Positions 16,685-24,319 of a DNA stretch of 50,601 nucleotides are shown here, in pieces. The stretch comes from an uncultured Dialister sp. (GTDB lineage Bacteria > Bacillota > Negativicutes > Veillonellales > Dialisteraceae): NCBI GenBank assembly GCA_900541485.1, contig UQJW01000010.1, forward strand, positions 1-50,601, read 5' to 3'. The stretch's first letter is position 1. Each line of letters starts with the position of its first letter. A program made the position numbers and the translations under genes. The notes beneath the pieces were generated by a model. It was not told the origin of the DNA and ran no database searches. It worked only from the letters and a program-made list of their open reading frames with translations.

Positions 16685-17260
16685 ATGGATTTCTCATCGC
16701 TTTGCAACGGCTGCCGTACGTACCGCCGGTTTAAACAGACGCCCATTCCCGAAAAAGATTTACAGGAAATCATGGAGAACGTGCGGATTGTAAGCAGTGC
16801 CATGAACGGACAGATTCTGCGGTATGTTCTTGTCAAAAATCCGGAGCTGGTCCGTTTGATTCAGCCGTATTTCCACTTTGCCGGAGCACTCCCGCCGGAG
16901 CTGGGCGAACCGAAAAAAGGAGAACAGCCGGTCGCATTCATCATCGTCTATCAGGAAGGCGTAAAGAATCCTTGGGCGGATATCGATACAGGTATCGCCG
17001 CAAGAAATATTACGCTTGATGCTTATTCGAGGGGAATCGGCAGTTGCATTATGGGACATGTACAATTTGCACAAATCAGGAAATTCCTGGACATTCCCGA
17101 AATATGGATTCCCAAAATTGCCATTGCTCTCGGTTATCCCGATCACACCAGCACAGTCGTCGATATGCCGGAAAGCGGTGATGTCCGCTATTATCTGGAT
17201 GAAGAAAAGCAGTATTACGTACCGAAAAGAAAACTGGAAGATATTTTAATTATCCGCTGA
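16685..17260 (+). CDS. Nitroreductase-family flavoprotein
   Basis: The protein has 191 residues. Nitroreductase-fold marks are an N-terminal RTYRRFKQTPIPEKDLQEI (FMN phosphate-binding Arg residues), SAMNGQILRYVLVKNPELV, then GIAARNITLDAYSRGIGSCIMG, and a C-terminal PKIAIALGYPDH. The CNGCRTYRRF start resembles flavoproteins often annotated as NADPH-dependent nitroreductases. Substrate unknown. The ATG at 16685 has AAGGAGGT directly over the ridA stop codon, which supports co-translation with ridA; a start at 16661 would run inside ridA and is rejected. Confidence 0.88.
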   Translation: MDFSSLCNGCRTYRRFKQTPIPEKDLQEIMENVRIVSSAMNGQILRYVLVKNPELVRLIQPYFHFAGALPPELGEPKKGEQPVAFIIVYQEGVKNPWADIDTGIAARNITLDAYSRGIGSCIMGHVQFAQIRKFLDIPEIWIPKIAIALGYPDHTSTVVDMPESGDVRYYLDEEKQYYVPKRKLEDILIIR

Positions 17261-17269
17261 CTTGCAAAT

Positions 17270-17316
17270 AAAAAGGACTCTTTCCTTACAATTGAGGAGA
17301 GGGTCCTTTTATTTTT
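17270..17316 (+). terminator. Terminator after ridA-nitroreductase
   Basis: Stem AAAGGACTCTTTCC with GGAGAGGGTCCTTT (G-T pairs), then TATTTTTT. Confidence 0.8.
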
Positions 17317-17327
17317 TACATTTTTGA

Positions 17328-17672
17328 CTAAAGTATGGACTCTTTATGTTCCAAAATCCATTTGGCAGCCGTACAGGCAGGGCAATCACACCATTTTTCA
17401 CCCTTTGCCTTGATTTCTTTTGCATGAGCCAGGTACGTTTCCGCCGTTTCCCGTCCGAACATCTTCACACCTGCCTCAGTAGAAAGAAAACCGATAAACC
17501 GGTCAACCGGCATCAAATCGGCTTCCAGTTCCGCCACCAGTTTCTTACCCGTTTCTTTTTCACAATCCGTTCCTAACGAGTCCAACCACGCTTGCCCTGC
17601 TGCTTTAAGCTCTTTGCAGCAACTTTCTTCCTTAATCATCGCTCTTACACGGTCTGCCACTTCTTGTTTCAT
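17328..17672 (-). CDS. Small six-cysteine protein of unknown function
   Basis: The 114-residue protein is probably helical and has no signal peptide. Six cysteines are placed at 18, 19, 37, 95, 97 and 100; the last three form CDCPAC near the C-terminus. I recall similar short proteins in Negativicutes with unreliable chaperone-type names, so I give none. The pattern would allow a zinc or Fe-S site, or disulfides if exported, but no export signal is visible. The ATG has GGGAGGG a few bases upstream. It stands alone, convergent to the nitroreductase. Confidence 0.75.
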   Translation of the reverse strand: MKQEVADRVRAMIKEESCCKELKAAGQAWLDSLGTDCEKETGKKLVAELEADLMPVDRFIGFLSTEAGVKMFGRETAETYLAHAKEIKAKGEKWCDCPACTAAKWILEHKESIL

Positions 17673-17782
17673 AATTTCCCTCCCTTAGAAAATCAAAACA
17701 GATACAAATTTTGAAACAAATTTTTTACAAAAACATTTCTTTTTGTATTTTGATGACCTGCCCTAAAAAAATCTGTCAATGA

Positions 17783-17809
17783 AAAAAGGGGATTATATCC
17801 CCTTTCTTT
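17783..17809 (-). terminator. Terminator after the SIMPL-domain gene
   Basis: Stem AAAGGGGAT / ATCCCCTTT with a three-base loop. On the minus strand TTTTTT follows. Confidence 0.8.
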
Positions 17810-18517
17810 TTAAACGATTTCAAAAACAACGGTTACAAAGCTTTCCACTTTGGCATCTCCGCCTTCCATTGGCGTTGCCGCACTTTCTGCCATGTCGTTT
17901 CCTCCGGCCATTCTTGCATTCATCATGTAGTTGCGGGGACTTACACGCACACTGTTATCCGTCACGGAAATGATATTTGTTACCGTTTTTCCTAAAGAGG
18001 CGGCAATGATATCTGCCTTTCTTCTTGCGTCCTGAGCCGCTTCTCTCAAGGCATCGTCTTTGTATTTTCCCGGATTTCTGACGGTAAACATGATATTCTC
18101 AATGCGGTTCGCCCCTGCAGAAATCGCAGCGTCCATTACAGTTCCTGCTTTGGTCAGATCCTCTACAACCACCTTCATGCGGTTATTTACCTCATATTTT
18201 CTGGACTTTACTTTTCCCTTGTCATATTCATAAACAGGATACATGGTGTAGTTGTCTGTTTCGATTTTATCAGGAGCCGCTCCTGCACCGATGACCGCGT
18301 GTTTCACTTTTGTCATGATGTTTGCATTGTCCTGGGCCGCCTGCTTGGCATCGGAAGACATAGTTTCTACCGCCAAATACATGACCGCTCTGTTATTTTG
18401 GGCGATGACCACTCCGTTTCCTGTCGTTGTAATGCTCCGGCGGGAATCCTCCGCCTGTGCCGTCATGCACGAGCAAACAATAAGACCTGCCGCTAAAGCC
18501 ACTGCTAATTTTTTCAT
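17810..18517 (-). CDS. Periplasmic SIMPL-domain (DUF541) protein
   Basis: The protein has 235 residues. A signal peptide (about 1-22, ending MTAQA) leads into a SIMPL domain: RRSITTTGNGVV, then many Ala-rich helix segments (AKQAAQDNANIMTKVKHAVIGAG), KYEVNNRMKVVVEDLTKAG and ALREAAQDARRKADIIAASLGK, ending KVESFVTVVFEIV. The family has a BMP26/YggE-type fold linked to stress and outer-membrane maintenance, with no known reaction. The start MKKLAVALAAG is chosen over a longer reading (from 18550) because GGAGGC stands eight bases before it and it begins the signal peptide. Confidence 0.88.
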   Translation of the reverse strand: MKKLAVALAAGLIVCSCMTAQAEDSRRSITTTGNGVVIAQNNRAVMYLAVETMSSDAKQAAQDNANIMTKVKHAVIGAGAAPDKIETDNYTMYPVYEYDKGKVKSRKYEVNNRMKVVVEDLTKAGTVMDAAISAGANRIENIMFTVRNPGKYKDDALREAAQDARRKADIIAASLGKTVTNIISVTDNSVRVSPRNYMMNARMAGGNDMAESAATPMEGGDAKVESFVTVVFEIV

Positions 18518-18598
18518 AAAAAACGCCTCCGTTTCACTGATGAGTTCCATATATTACGGGAAATAAAATCTGATTTTTATTTTATTGACTGCAATTCA

Positions 18599-18627
18599 AT
18601 TTTATCATATCTCTCTTTCACTGACAA
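18599..18627 (-). promoter_or_regulatory. Promoter of the SIMPL-domain gene
   Basis: Minus strand: -35 TTGTCA (18622-18627), 17-bp spacer, -10 TAAAAT (18599-18604). Confidence 0.6.
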
Positions 18628-18651
18628 TCAATATCTCCGTTTTACCTTATT

Positions 18652-19308
18652 TTATGCCGCTTTCCCCATATCAATCATAATCCATCCTGCCGCATAAGGA
18701 CCGATATCATATTGCTGGAAAATAAAATACAAATGATGATTCGTTCCTATGTAAAATTCCCCGGGAAATTCTGTGATTTTGTAATTATCAAATAAAATAA
18801 TTCCCTTTTTCCTGCACTGTTTCTCCGTTTCTTCCCGCAGTTTTTCGGCAGTCAGACGGGGCATCCGTTTCTGCAATTCTTCCAAAGTTATCTCTCTTCC
18901 CGTATCGTCAAGGGTAATTCCTTTGACGTAATTAATCGGGTGAGCCGCCCCTTCATACATAACCGACTCCACCAGAATAATGCTGTTCCATTTTCCGTGG
19001 CTCCCCTCTTGCCAGTGAAGCCAACCTGCCACGTCTCTTTTTATCTTTCCTCCATGAAGTGCTAGAAGGTAATGGTTTCCTTCCTTTCTCATTTTTTCAT
19101 TAAACCGTTCCTGAAAAACCGTATTCTTCCCTTTATAAACGGGAATTTTCGCCACGCTCGTCCGGAAACGAAGCTCCGTGCTCTCATAGAATTTACTTTT
19201 TTCTCCGGGAATCAGCGCAGGACCGGCCGTCCACGTTTCAGCCTGCACCTGTATCATGGAAAAAAAGAAGACTGCCAAAATAAGACCGAGTAGTTTTCCT
19301 ATTTTCAT
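18652..19308 (-). CDS. Exported RsiV-like DUF3298 protein
   Basis: The protein has 218 residues. The signal peptide is about 1-23, ending VQA. The mature part has a DUF4163-like N-half (FRTSVAKIPVYKGKN, LHWQEGSHGKWNSI, ESVMYEGAAHPINYVKGITLDDTG) and a DUF3298-like C-half, with GREITLEEL and then FYIGTNHHLYFIFQQYDIGPYAAGWI. Both are shared with the extracellular part of RsiV anti-sigma factors, but there is no membrane anchor or sigma-binding part here, so it is not itself an anti-sigma factor. It may bind cell-wall ligands. It stands alone behind an extended -10 promoter. Confidence 0.8.
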   Translation of the reverse strand: MKIGKLLGLILAVFFFSMIQVQAETWTAGPALIPGEKSKFYESTELRFRTSVAKIPVYKGKNTVFQERFNEKMRKEGNHYLLALHGGKIKRDVAGWLHWQEGSHGKWNSIILVESVMYEGAAHPINYVKGITLDDTGREITLEELQKRMPRLTAEKLREETEKQCRKKGIILFDNYKITEFPGEFYIGTNHHLYFIFQQYDIGPYAAGWIMIDMGKAA

Positions 19309-19342
19309 AGTTCCTCCTGTATCCTTACTTTTAATTTTATAT

Positions 19343-19351
19343 AGTATACCA
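19343..19351 (-). promoter_or_regulatory. Extended -10 promoter of the RsiV-like gene
   Basis: Minus strand TGG-TATACT, 35 bases before the start; no clear -35. Confidence 0.4.
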
Positions 19352-19461
19352 TAATAAGAAAAGACCGATTCCGTTCTTAATCAGTGAAGGACTGACGACA
19401 AAGAGAATCCTCTTTTCTCCCTTACTTTCTCCGAAAATTTTCTCCATATTTGTATAATTTA

Positions 19462-19495
19462 GTACCTTGCAATACAAAGTACCTTGTGATATATT
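19462..19495 (+). promoter_or_regulatory. Promoter and PadR operator
   Basis: -35 TTGCAA (19467-19472), 17-bp spacer, -10 TATATT (19490-19495). The -35 lies within an inverted repeat, GTACCTTG (19462-19469) and CAAAGTAC (19475-19482), and AGTACCTTG is repeated at 19479-19487. Sites of this kind are typical of PadR autoregulation. Confidence 0.6.
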
Positions 19496-19540
19496 ATTTG
19501 TATCCCGGAGATGAGTTTGAAATAAGAGAAAGGAAGAACG

Positions 19541-19867
19541 ATGAATGTTCAACTGAAAAAAGGAGTCATGGAAATTATAGTTCTGTCCATGCTCAGGAAA
19601 AAAGACTTTTACGGTTACGAACTGGTATCCGAAATTTCCAAATACATTGAAATGTCGGAAGGCACGATTTATCCGCTCTTGAACCGTTTCAAAAAAGACG
19701 GTCTTGTCGATACGTATCTGGCAGAATCCCACAACGGACCGCCACGGAAATATTACCGCATCACCGAAGCAGGCCATACCGAATACGATGAATCTGTGCG
19801 GGAATGGTCGGCCTTTACAAAAGCTGTCGATACACTTCTTACTGAAGGAGGAACTACTTATGAGTGA
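19541..19867 (+). CDS. PadR-family transcriptional repressor
   Basis: The 108-residue small PadR (subfamily 2 size) consists of a winged HTH: QLKKGVMEIIVLSMLRKKDFYGYEL, the recognition part SEGTIYPLLNRFKKDGLV, and the wing GPPRKYYRITEAGHTEYD. A short C-terminal helix serves dimerisation. The operator over its own promoter suggests autoregulation. It overlaps the next gene by eight bases, an arrangement seen in many Firmicute PadR-DUF1700 operons in which both are induced by cell-envelope or drug stress. Confidence 0.92.
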   Translation: MNVQLKKGVMEIIVLSMLRKKDFYGYELVSEISKYIEMSEGTIYPLLNRFKKDGLVDTYLAESHNGPPRKYYRITEAGHTEYDESVREWSAFTKAVDTLLTEGGTTYE

Positions 19868-20462
19868 AAAAGAATTTTTGGATCTTCTCCGGTATTATTT
19901 CCGGAATGTCAAAACCGAAGATGTGGAAGAAATACTGAATGACTACCGTTCCCATTTTGCAGATGCAAAAGAAAGGGGAATGACGGAAGAAGAAATCACA
20001 AAGGAATTGGGACGGCCCGAAGACATTTACCTCTCCTACCGGACAGAGGGCGTGGTAAACGAAAAGGGCCATATGGAAAGACTGTCGGACCGGGCGGAAA
20101 TTCTGGCAGACAAGACACAAAAGAAAGCAACAGAGGCATGGAATGAAATCAGTCCCCGTCTTCCCGAAGCTGCCGGTGCTACCGCTTCTGTACTGGTGAA
20201 AACTTTTTATTGGGCCTGTTTATTGATTTCCATCGTGATTTTCGGACTCACTGCCCTTATTGTTTATCTCCTCTCCGTTCATTTCACGCCGATTCCCGGA
20301 ACGACACCCCTTCCCGGCCTCCACATAGTGACCCTTTGCGGTCTTGCCGGTACAGGAATTTTTACCGCTCTTTCTATTTATTTCACAGGCTTGCTGGGAA
20401 AAAATGCGTACAGAAACAAAGCCGGTTTCTTTTCTGCCCGGAAAGGCGGTGAATCATTATGA
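19860..20462 (+). CDS. DUF1700 (HAAS) membrane protein
   Basis: The protein has 200 residues. Residues 1-60 are the cytoplasmic helical HAAS domain (MSEKEFLDLLRYYFRNV, VEEILNDYRSHFADAKERGM, ELGRPEDIYLSYR). Two membrane segments lie at about 110-136 and 150-175. The family usually accompanies PadR regulators and may act as a partner or sensor. ATG at 19860, with GAAGGAGG upstream inside padR. The stop overlaps the next ATG (ATGA). A longer reading from 19704 lies in another frame of padR and is not used. Confidence 0.88.
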   Translation: MSEKEFLDLLRYYFRNVKTEDVEEILNDYRSHFADAKERGMTEEEITKELGRPEDIYLSYRTEGVVNEKGHMERLSDRAEILADKTQKKATEAWNEISPRLPEAAGATASVLVKTFYWACLLISIVIFGLTALIVYLLSVHFTPIPGTTPLPGLHIVTLCGLAGTGIFTALSIYFTGLLGKNAYRNKAGFFSARKGGESL

Positions 20463-20803
20463 AAAAAATCATTATCTGTATGATATTGTCTCTTTTTTCC
20501 CTTCTCATCGCTTCCGGTTCTTTCTTAATCAACGATATTTCTGCCCACCACCGTTGGCTTGAAACGAACAGGGACAGTATTTCCGTTTATTTCCACGACA
20601 AAGATCACGATAAGGATCATAAAAAAAGAGATTTGAAAAAGCAGGACCGAGAAATATCTCATCCTGCAAATGCCCATAAAGAAAAAAATCCATTTTCAGA
20701 TGCCACTGCGCCGGATAAAGCCGAAGAAAACAAAACTGCCAATCCGACGCAGGAAGAGCAGAAACCAACCGAACATAACGCACCGCATTCCGATGCACTG
20801 TAA
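20459..20803 (+). CDS. Small exported or anchored His/Asp-rich protein, third gene of the padR operon
   Basis: I do not recognise this 114-residue protein. An N-terminal hydrophobic stretch (1-24, MKKIIICMILSLFSLLIAS) is either an anchor or a signal. The rest is very polar, with a charged run HDKDHDKDHKKRDLKK at 46-61 and a Pro/Glu/Thr-rich tail that is probably disordered. The His/Asp spacing would allow metal binding, which is speculation. Its ATG overlaps the DUF1700 stop codon, so it is translationally coupled and belongs to the operon. Confidence 0.75.
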   Translation: MKKIIICMILSLFSLLIASGSFLINDISAHHRWLETNRDSISVYFHDKDHDKDHKKRDLKKQDREISHPANAHKEKNPFSDATAPDKAEENKTANPTQEEQKPTEHNAPHSDAL

Positions 20804-20830
20804 CCGGGTTTCCGTTTCTTCAAAATACAT

Positions 20831-20875
20831 AAAATACGGTTCTTCCTCTTTGGGAAAGACCGTATTTTATTTTTA
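20831..20875 (+). terminator. Terminator of the padR operon
   Basis: Stem AAAATACGGTTCTTCC with GGAAAGACCGTATTTT (one two-base mismatch), then TATTTTT. Confidence 0.85.
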
Positions 20876-20937
20876 TAAATACTACTTATAAAAACAAATG
20901 ACCCGTCGTTTTCTTTGCCTATAAACAAGATGAGTCG

Positions 20938-20946
20938 TGATATAAT
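20938..20946 (+). promoter_or_regulatory. Extended -10 promoter of the glycosyltransferase-RLP unit
   Basis: TGA-TATAAT at 20938-20946, 34 bases before the start codon. Confidence 0.5.
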
Positions 20947-20979
20947 AAAAACGCTAAGAATATTTTAAAGGAGCTTACT

Positions 20980-21909
20980 ATGATTTCTATCGTCACCCCG
21001 GTCTACAATGAAGAAGACAATGTCGTTTTTTTTCATGAGGAAATTACAAAGGTCATGGAAACGACCGGTATGGACTATGAACTGATTTATGTCAATGACG
21101 GCTCAAAAGACAGGACGGATGAACTTATCCGTGAACTGGCTGAAAAAGATTCCCATGTGCGGGCTATCACCTTTGCCAGAAATTTCGGACACCAGACGGC
21201 TATCACCTGCGGTATGGACTTTGCCCGCGGCGATGCAGTCATCACCATGGACGGCGATATGCAGCACCCGCCGGAACTGATTCCTCTCCTTCTGGAAAAA
21301 TGGAAAGACGGCTATGATATTGTCCAAACAATCCGCACGTCCACGGAAGATTCGGGATTCATCAAAAAAATCACCTCTGCCGGTTACTATAAAGTCATCA
21401 ATTCCATATCAAAAACACCGGTCACACCCGGCGGCTCGGATTTCCGCCTGATGAACAGGAAATCGCTGGACGTTTTTCTCCGTTTCAGAGAACACGCCCG
21501 CTTTATCCGCGGTATTGTAGGAGGCCTCGGATTTAAACAGACAACCATAAAATTTGAAGCTCCGGCACGTCACGCCGGCGTCTCAAAATTTTCCATGAAC
21601 AAAATGCTCCACTTTGCCATGGACGGAATTCTCACCAATTCCACGACTCCTTTGAGAGCCGCTTTTTATGCAGGCGCCGTTTCAGGCTTTATCGGTATTC
21701 TCCTTATTCTTCACGTTCTCTATTCCTATTTGGTGGGAAATACCGTCCCCGGCTGGGCAACCATGACGATACTGATTGCTTTTTTCGGATCTGCCAATTT
21801 GGTGGGTCTCGGCATTATCGGAGAATACATCGGACGCATTTACGAAGAATCCAAGAACAGACCGCTTTATTGGATTTCCAATGATACAAACGACCGTAAA
21901 AATAAATAA
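20980..21909 (+). CDS. GT2-family glycosyltransferase (GtrB/DPM1-like, polyprenyl-phosphate sugar type)
   Basis: The protein has 309 residues. The N-terminal GT-A domain starts MISIVTPVYNEEDNV. The nucleotide-sugar and metal site is MDGDMQHPPE, with RNFGHQTAITCGMDFARGD before it, and GGSDFRLMNRK and RFIRGIVGGLGF after it. Two C-terminal membrane helices (about 225-250 and 262-287) with EYIGRIYEESKNRPLYWI are typical of enzymes that transfer a hexose from UDP/GDP-sugar to undecaprenyl phosphate for envelope glycan modification. AAGGAGC precedes the ATG. The RLP gene follows after 33 bp; a functional link between them is not evident. Confidence 0.92.
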   Translation: MISIVTPVYNEEDNVVFFHEEITKVMETTGMDYELIYVNDGSKDRTDELIRELAEKDSHVRAITFARNFGHQTAITCGMDFARGDAVITMDGDMQHPPELIPLLLEKWKDGYDIVQTIRTSTEDSGFIKKITSAGYYKVINSISKTPVTPGGSDFRLMNRKSLDVFLRFREHARFIRGIVGGLGFKQTTIKFEAPARHAGVSKFSMNKMLHFAMDGILTNSTTPLRAAFYAGAVSGFIGILLILHVLYSYLVGNTVPGWATMTILIAFFGSANLVGLGIIGEYIGRIYEESKNRPLYWISNDTNDRKNK

Positions 21910-21942
21910 ATTCTTTTTTCCTGAAGAGAAAGCAGGTTATAT

Positions 21943-23124
21943 ATGTCCCAATCCTTTTTTGAAAGTGAATTATTTAACGAACTGAGCAATGATTTGAAGC
22001 ACTATTCCCGCTTCACCGCCACCTACCGCATCACCGCCGGAAGCTATGAAGAAGCGAAGAAAACCGCTTTCGGTATCGCTGTAGAACAAACGGTGGAATG
22101 TCCTTATGAACTCGTGGAAAATACATGGATCGGCGATACACTGGTCGGTCAAATCGAAGATATAAAAAAAGGTGCGCCCGGCACTTATGACGCTACGATT
22201 TCCTATGACCCCCAAGCCGTGGAATCGGAATTTACCGAACTTTTAAATATGTTTTTCGGAAATACGAGTCTCCAGCCCGGTATCCGCCTCATGTCATTTG
22301 AACTTCCTGACGTAATGTATAACGACTATCCCGGCCCCCGTTTCGGCCGCACCGGTATCCGTGAACTTTGCGGCGTGGAAAGCGGACCGGTTCTCATGTC
22401 CGCCATCAAACCGCTCGGAACACCGACCGCAGATTTTGCCCGTATGGTCTATGAACTCGCCCTCGGCGGCTGCCCTCTCATCAAAGACGATCACAGCCTT
22501 TTGAACCAGAAACCGGCTCCTTTTGAAGAAAGAGTGAAAGCTTGTGTCGATGCCGCAGAATCGGCCAATGCAAAAACAGGCGGGAAATCACAGTACATTG
22601 CCAACTGCACCGCCGACGGTCTCCAATTTTTGGAAAGAGCTTTCAAAGCAAAAGAGCTGGGTGCAGGCGGAATCATGGCGGCTCCCGGACTTCTGGGATT
22701 TTCCATGATCCGTGAACTTTCAAAAGACCCTGAATTCGGCCTGCCCATCTACCTCCACCCCTGTTTTTCCGGTTCCCTCGTTCTCAAAGATGACTGCGGA
22801 ATTTCTCCTTTCTGCTACTACGGACAAATCAGCCGCCTTGCCGGGGCCGACGCCGTCATATTTACCAGTTTCGGCGGCCGTTTCCCCTTTTCACAGGAGG
22901 TTTGTCAAAATATCTGCAACGGCACGGAAACAAGAATGGCCGACCTTAAACCCATCTTCCCTGTACCGAGCGGCGGCATGAGGTGGCAACTTTTCCGGCG
23001 CATGTATGAAATATACGGTCCGGAGACTATTTTCCTCGTCGGCGGTGCTTTGCAGACCGAAGGCCCTGATTTGACAAGCAATATGAAACTTTATGCAGAA
23101 AAATTGCAGGAAGCCCAAGCGTAA
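21943..23124 (+). CDS. RuBisCO-like protein (form IV large-subunit homolog)
   Basis: The 393-residue protein has the RuBisCO large-subunit layout: an N-domain to about residue 140 and then an alpha/beta barrel. Aligning by motif with the plant enzyme: the Lys175 site is Lys156 (SAIKPLG) but Lys177 is Leu158; the carbamylated Lys201 is Lys181 and Asp203 is Asp183, but Glu204 is His184 (IKDDHSLL); the His294-Arg295 region reads LHPCFSG; the loop 6 Lys334 is replaced by Arg in SFGGRF; PSGG (342-345) and VGG (366-368) of the phosphate site remain. These losses rule out CO2 fixation. Known RLPs include enolases of methionine salvage and decarboxylases or isomerases of apionate catabolism; the KDDH type is not MtnW as I recall it. 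The SD is weak. It may be cotranscribed with the GT2 gene. Confidence 0.9.
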   Translation: MSQSFFESELFNELSNDLKHYSRFTATYRITAGSYEEAKKTAFGIAVEQTVECPYELVENTWIGDTLVGQIEDIKKGAPGTYDATISYDPQAVESEFTELLNMFFGNTSLQPGIRLMSFELPDVMYNDYPGPRFGRTGIRELCGVESGPVLMSAIKPLGTPTADFARMVYELALGGCPLIKDDHSLLNQKPAPFEERVKACVDAAESANAKTGGKSQYIANCTADGLQFLERAFKAKELGAGGIMAAPGLLGFSMIRELSKDPEFGLPIYLHPCFSGSLVLKDDCGISPFCYYGQISRLAGADAVIFTSFGGRFPFSQEVCQNICNGTETRMADLKPIFPVPSGGMRWQLFRRMYEIYGPETIFLVGGALQTEGPDLTSNMKLYAEKLQEAQA

Positions 23125-23185
23125 CAAAAAGAAATACGGAAAGTACTTTCTTTTCATACGGCGTATAAAAAATTGAATCTCTGTC

Positions 23186-23232
23186 AAAAAAAGTCTGCTT
23201 CTTCTACAGAACTCTGTAAAGCAGACTTTTAG
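23186..23232. terminator. Terminator after the RLP gene
   Basis: Stem AAAGTCTGCTT (23190-23200) with AAGCAGACTTT (23219-23229), and an inner ACAGA/TCTGT stem. It has a T-run on each strand. Confidence 0.8.
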
Positions 23233-23289
23233 CTTATCCAAAATATCTTCCATGCCTGATAAAATTTTACATTTCAAGGAATCCCACGA

Positions 23290-23318
23290 TTGACCCGCTA
23301 TAACTTCTATGCTATGAT
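23290..23318 (+). promoter_or_regulatory. Promoter of panG-panB
   Basis: -35 TTGACC (23290-23295), 17-bp spacer, -10 TATGAT (23313-23318). Confidence 0.65.
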
Positions 23319-23449
23319 TCGCATGAGCGGATAATATTTCGTAGTGACGTTAATTATACCGACTGTGCATGAAATGCCCCCGTTACATCCGGGAAAAGAT
23401 GGAAAGCCGCATCACCTGGGACGTATTTTTACGAAAGTCAGGTGATACT

Positions 23450-24319
23450 ATGAAAATTGGTTTTATCGGAGCAGGAAAAGTTGGCTTCTCTCTCGGTAAA
23501 TTTTTTACCGCAGAGGGGATTACGGTGACCGGCTATTTTAGCAGGCATCGAGAGTCCGCTGTGGAAGCTGCCGCATTCACAAACACAAAAAGCTATGAAT
23601 CTTTAGCAACCATTCTAAAAGAAAGTGATGCGCTTTTTTTGACGGTTCCGGACGGGGAAATCACTTCAATCTATGAAAAACTGAGAACTTGCAGCATTTC
23701 AGGCAAACAAATCTGTCATACCTCCGGTGCTTTATCTGCCGGGGAAGCGTTCCCGCAGATTCAGGAGTACGGCGCCTACGGATATTCGATTCATCCGCTC
23801 TTTCCGGTCAGCAGTAAGAAAAAAAGCTGGCAGGAATTGGGGGATGCTTTTTTTTGCCTTGAAGGTGACGGGCCGCATCTTTCCGAATGGAAAAACAGGC
23901 TCACCCTTTTAGGCGTAAAGACCCACATTATCACCGGCAATGACAAGGTACGCTATCATGCAGCCTGTGCCATTGCCAGCAATTTGATGTGTGCCCTTGC
24001 CCAAGAAAGCGTAGAGCTCTTAGAGTCTTGCGGTTTTTCGGAAAAAAATGCCATTCAAGCTCTCGCACCGCTGATGAAAAGCAATCTCAGCCACATCATC
24101 AAAGACGGACCCGTAGCAGCTCTTACGGGAGCGGCGGAACGGTGCGATACGTCCACGGTAAAAAAACATCTGGACAATTTACAGAGCGATGAGGAAAAAT
24201 CCGGCTATATCAGCCTCACCCTTAAGCTGGCAGAAATGGCGAAGAAAAAACACCCCGACAGAGATTATCGTGCATTGGAAGATCTTTTGCACAACTACCA
24301 AAGGAGGATTCGGACATGA
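23450..24319 (+). CDS. Rossmann/DUF2520 protein, probable PanG-type ketopantoate reductase
   Basis: The protein has 289 residues. It starts KIGFIGAGKVGFSLG (NAD(P) motif GAGKVG), then SDALFLTVPDGEI and CHTSGALSAGEAF. The second half, a helical domain (YSIHPLFPVSSKK, KVRYHAACAIASNLMCALAQES, ALTGAAERCDTSTVKKHL), belongs to DUF2520. I recall PanG of Francisella and others, a ketopantoate reductase that replaces PanE, as a member of this family, so reduction of ketopantoate to pantoate is inferred. Linkage supports it: its stop overlaps the panB start as ATGA. The ATG at 23450 is chosen because AGGTGAT precedes it and the Rossmann fold begins there, not at an ATG 81 bases earlier. Confidence 0.85.
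   Translation: MKIGFIGAGKVGFSLGKFFTAEGITVTGYFSRHRESAVEAAAFTNTKSYESLATILKESDALFLTVPDGEITSIYEKLRTCSISGKQICHTSGALSAGEAFPQIQEYGAYGYSIHPLFPVSSKKKSWQELGDAFFCLEGDGPHLSEWKNRLTLLGVKTHIITGNDKVRYHAACAIASNLMCALAQESVELLESCGFSEKNAIQALAPLMKSNLSHIIKDGPVAALTGAAERCDTSTVKKHLDNLQSDEEKSGYISLTLKLAEMAKKKHPDRDYRALEDLLHNYQRRIRT

Larger units (their letters stand above)
23125..23449. other. Intergenic region between the RLP gene and panG-panB
   Basis: It holds a bidirectional terminator (23186-23232) and a good promoter (23290-23318). The panG leader (about 23325-23449) is 125 bases, long enough for an RNA element. An ATG at 23369 is in frame with panG but has no SD. The leader has GC-rich pairing candidates near 23377-23440 but no element I can name. 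Confidence 0.6.
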
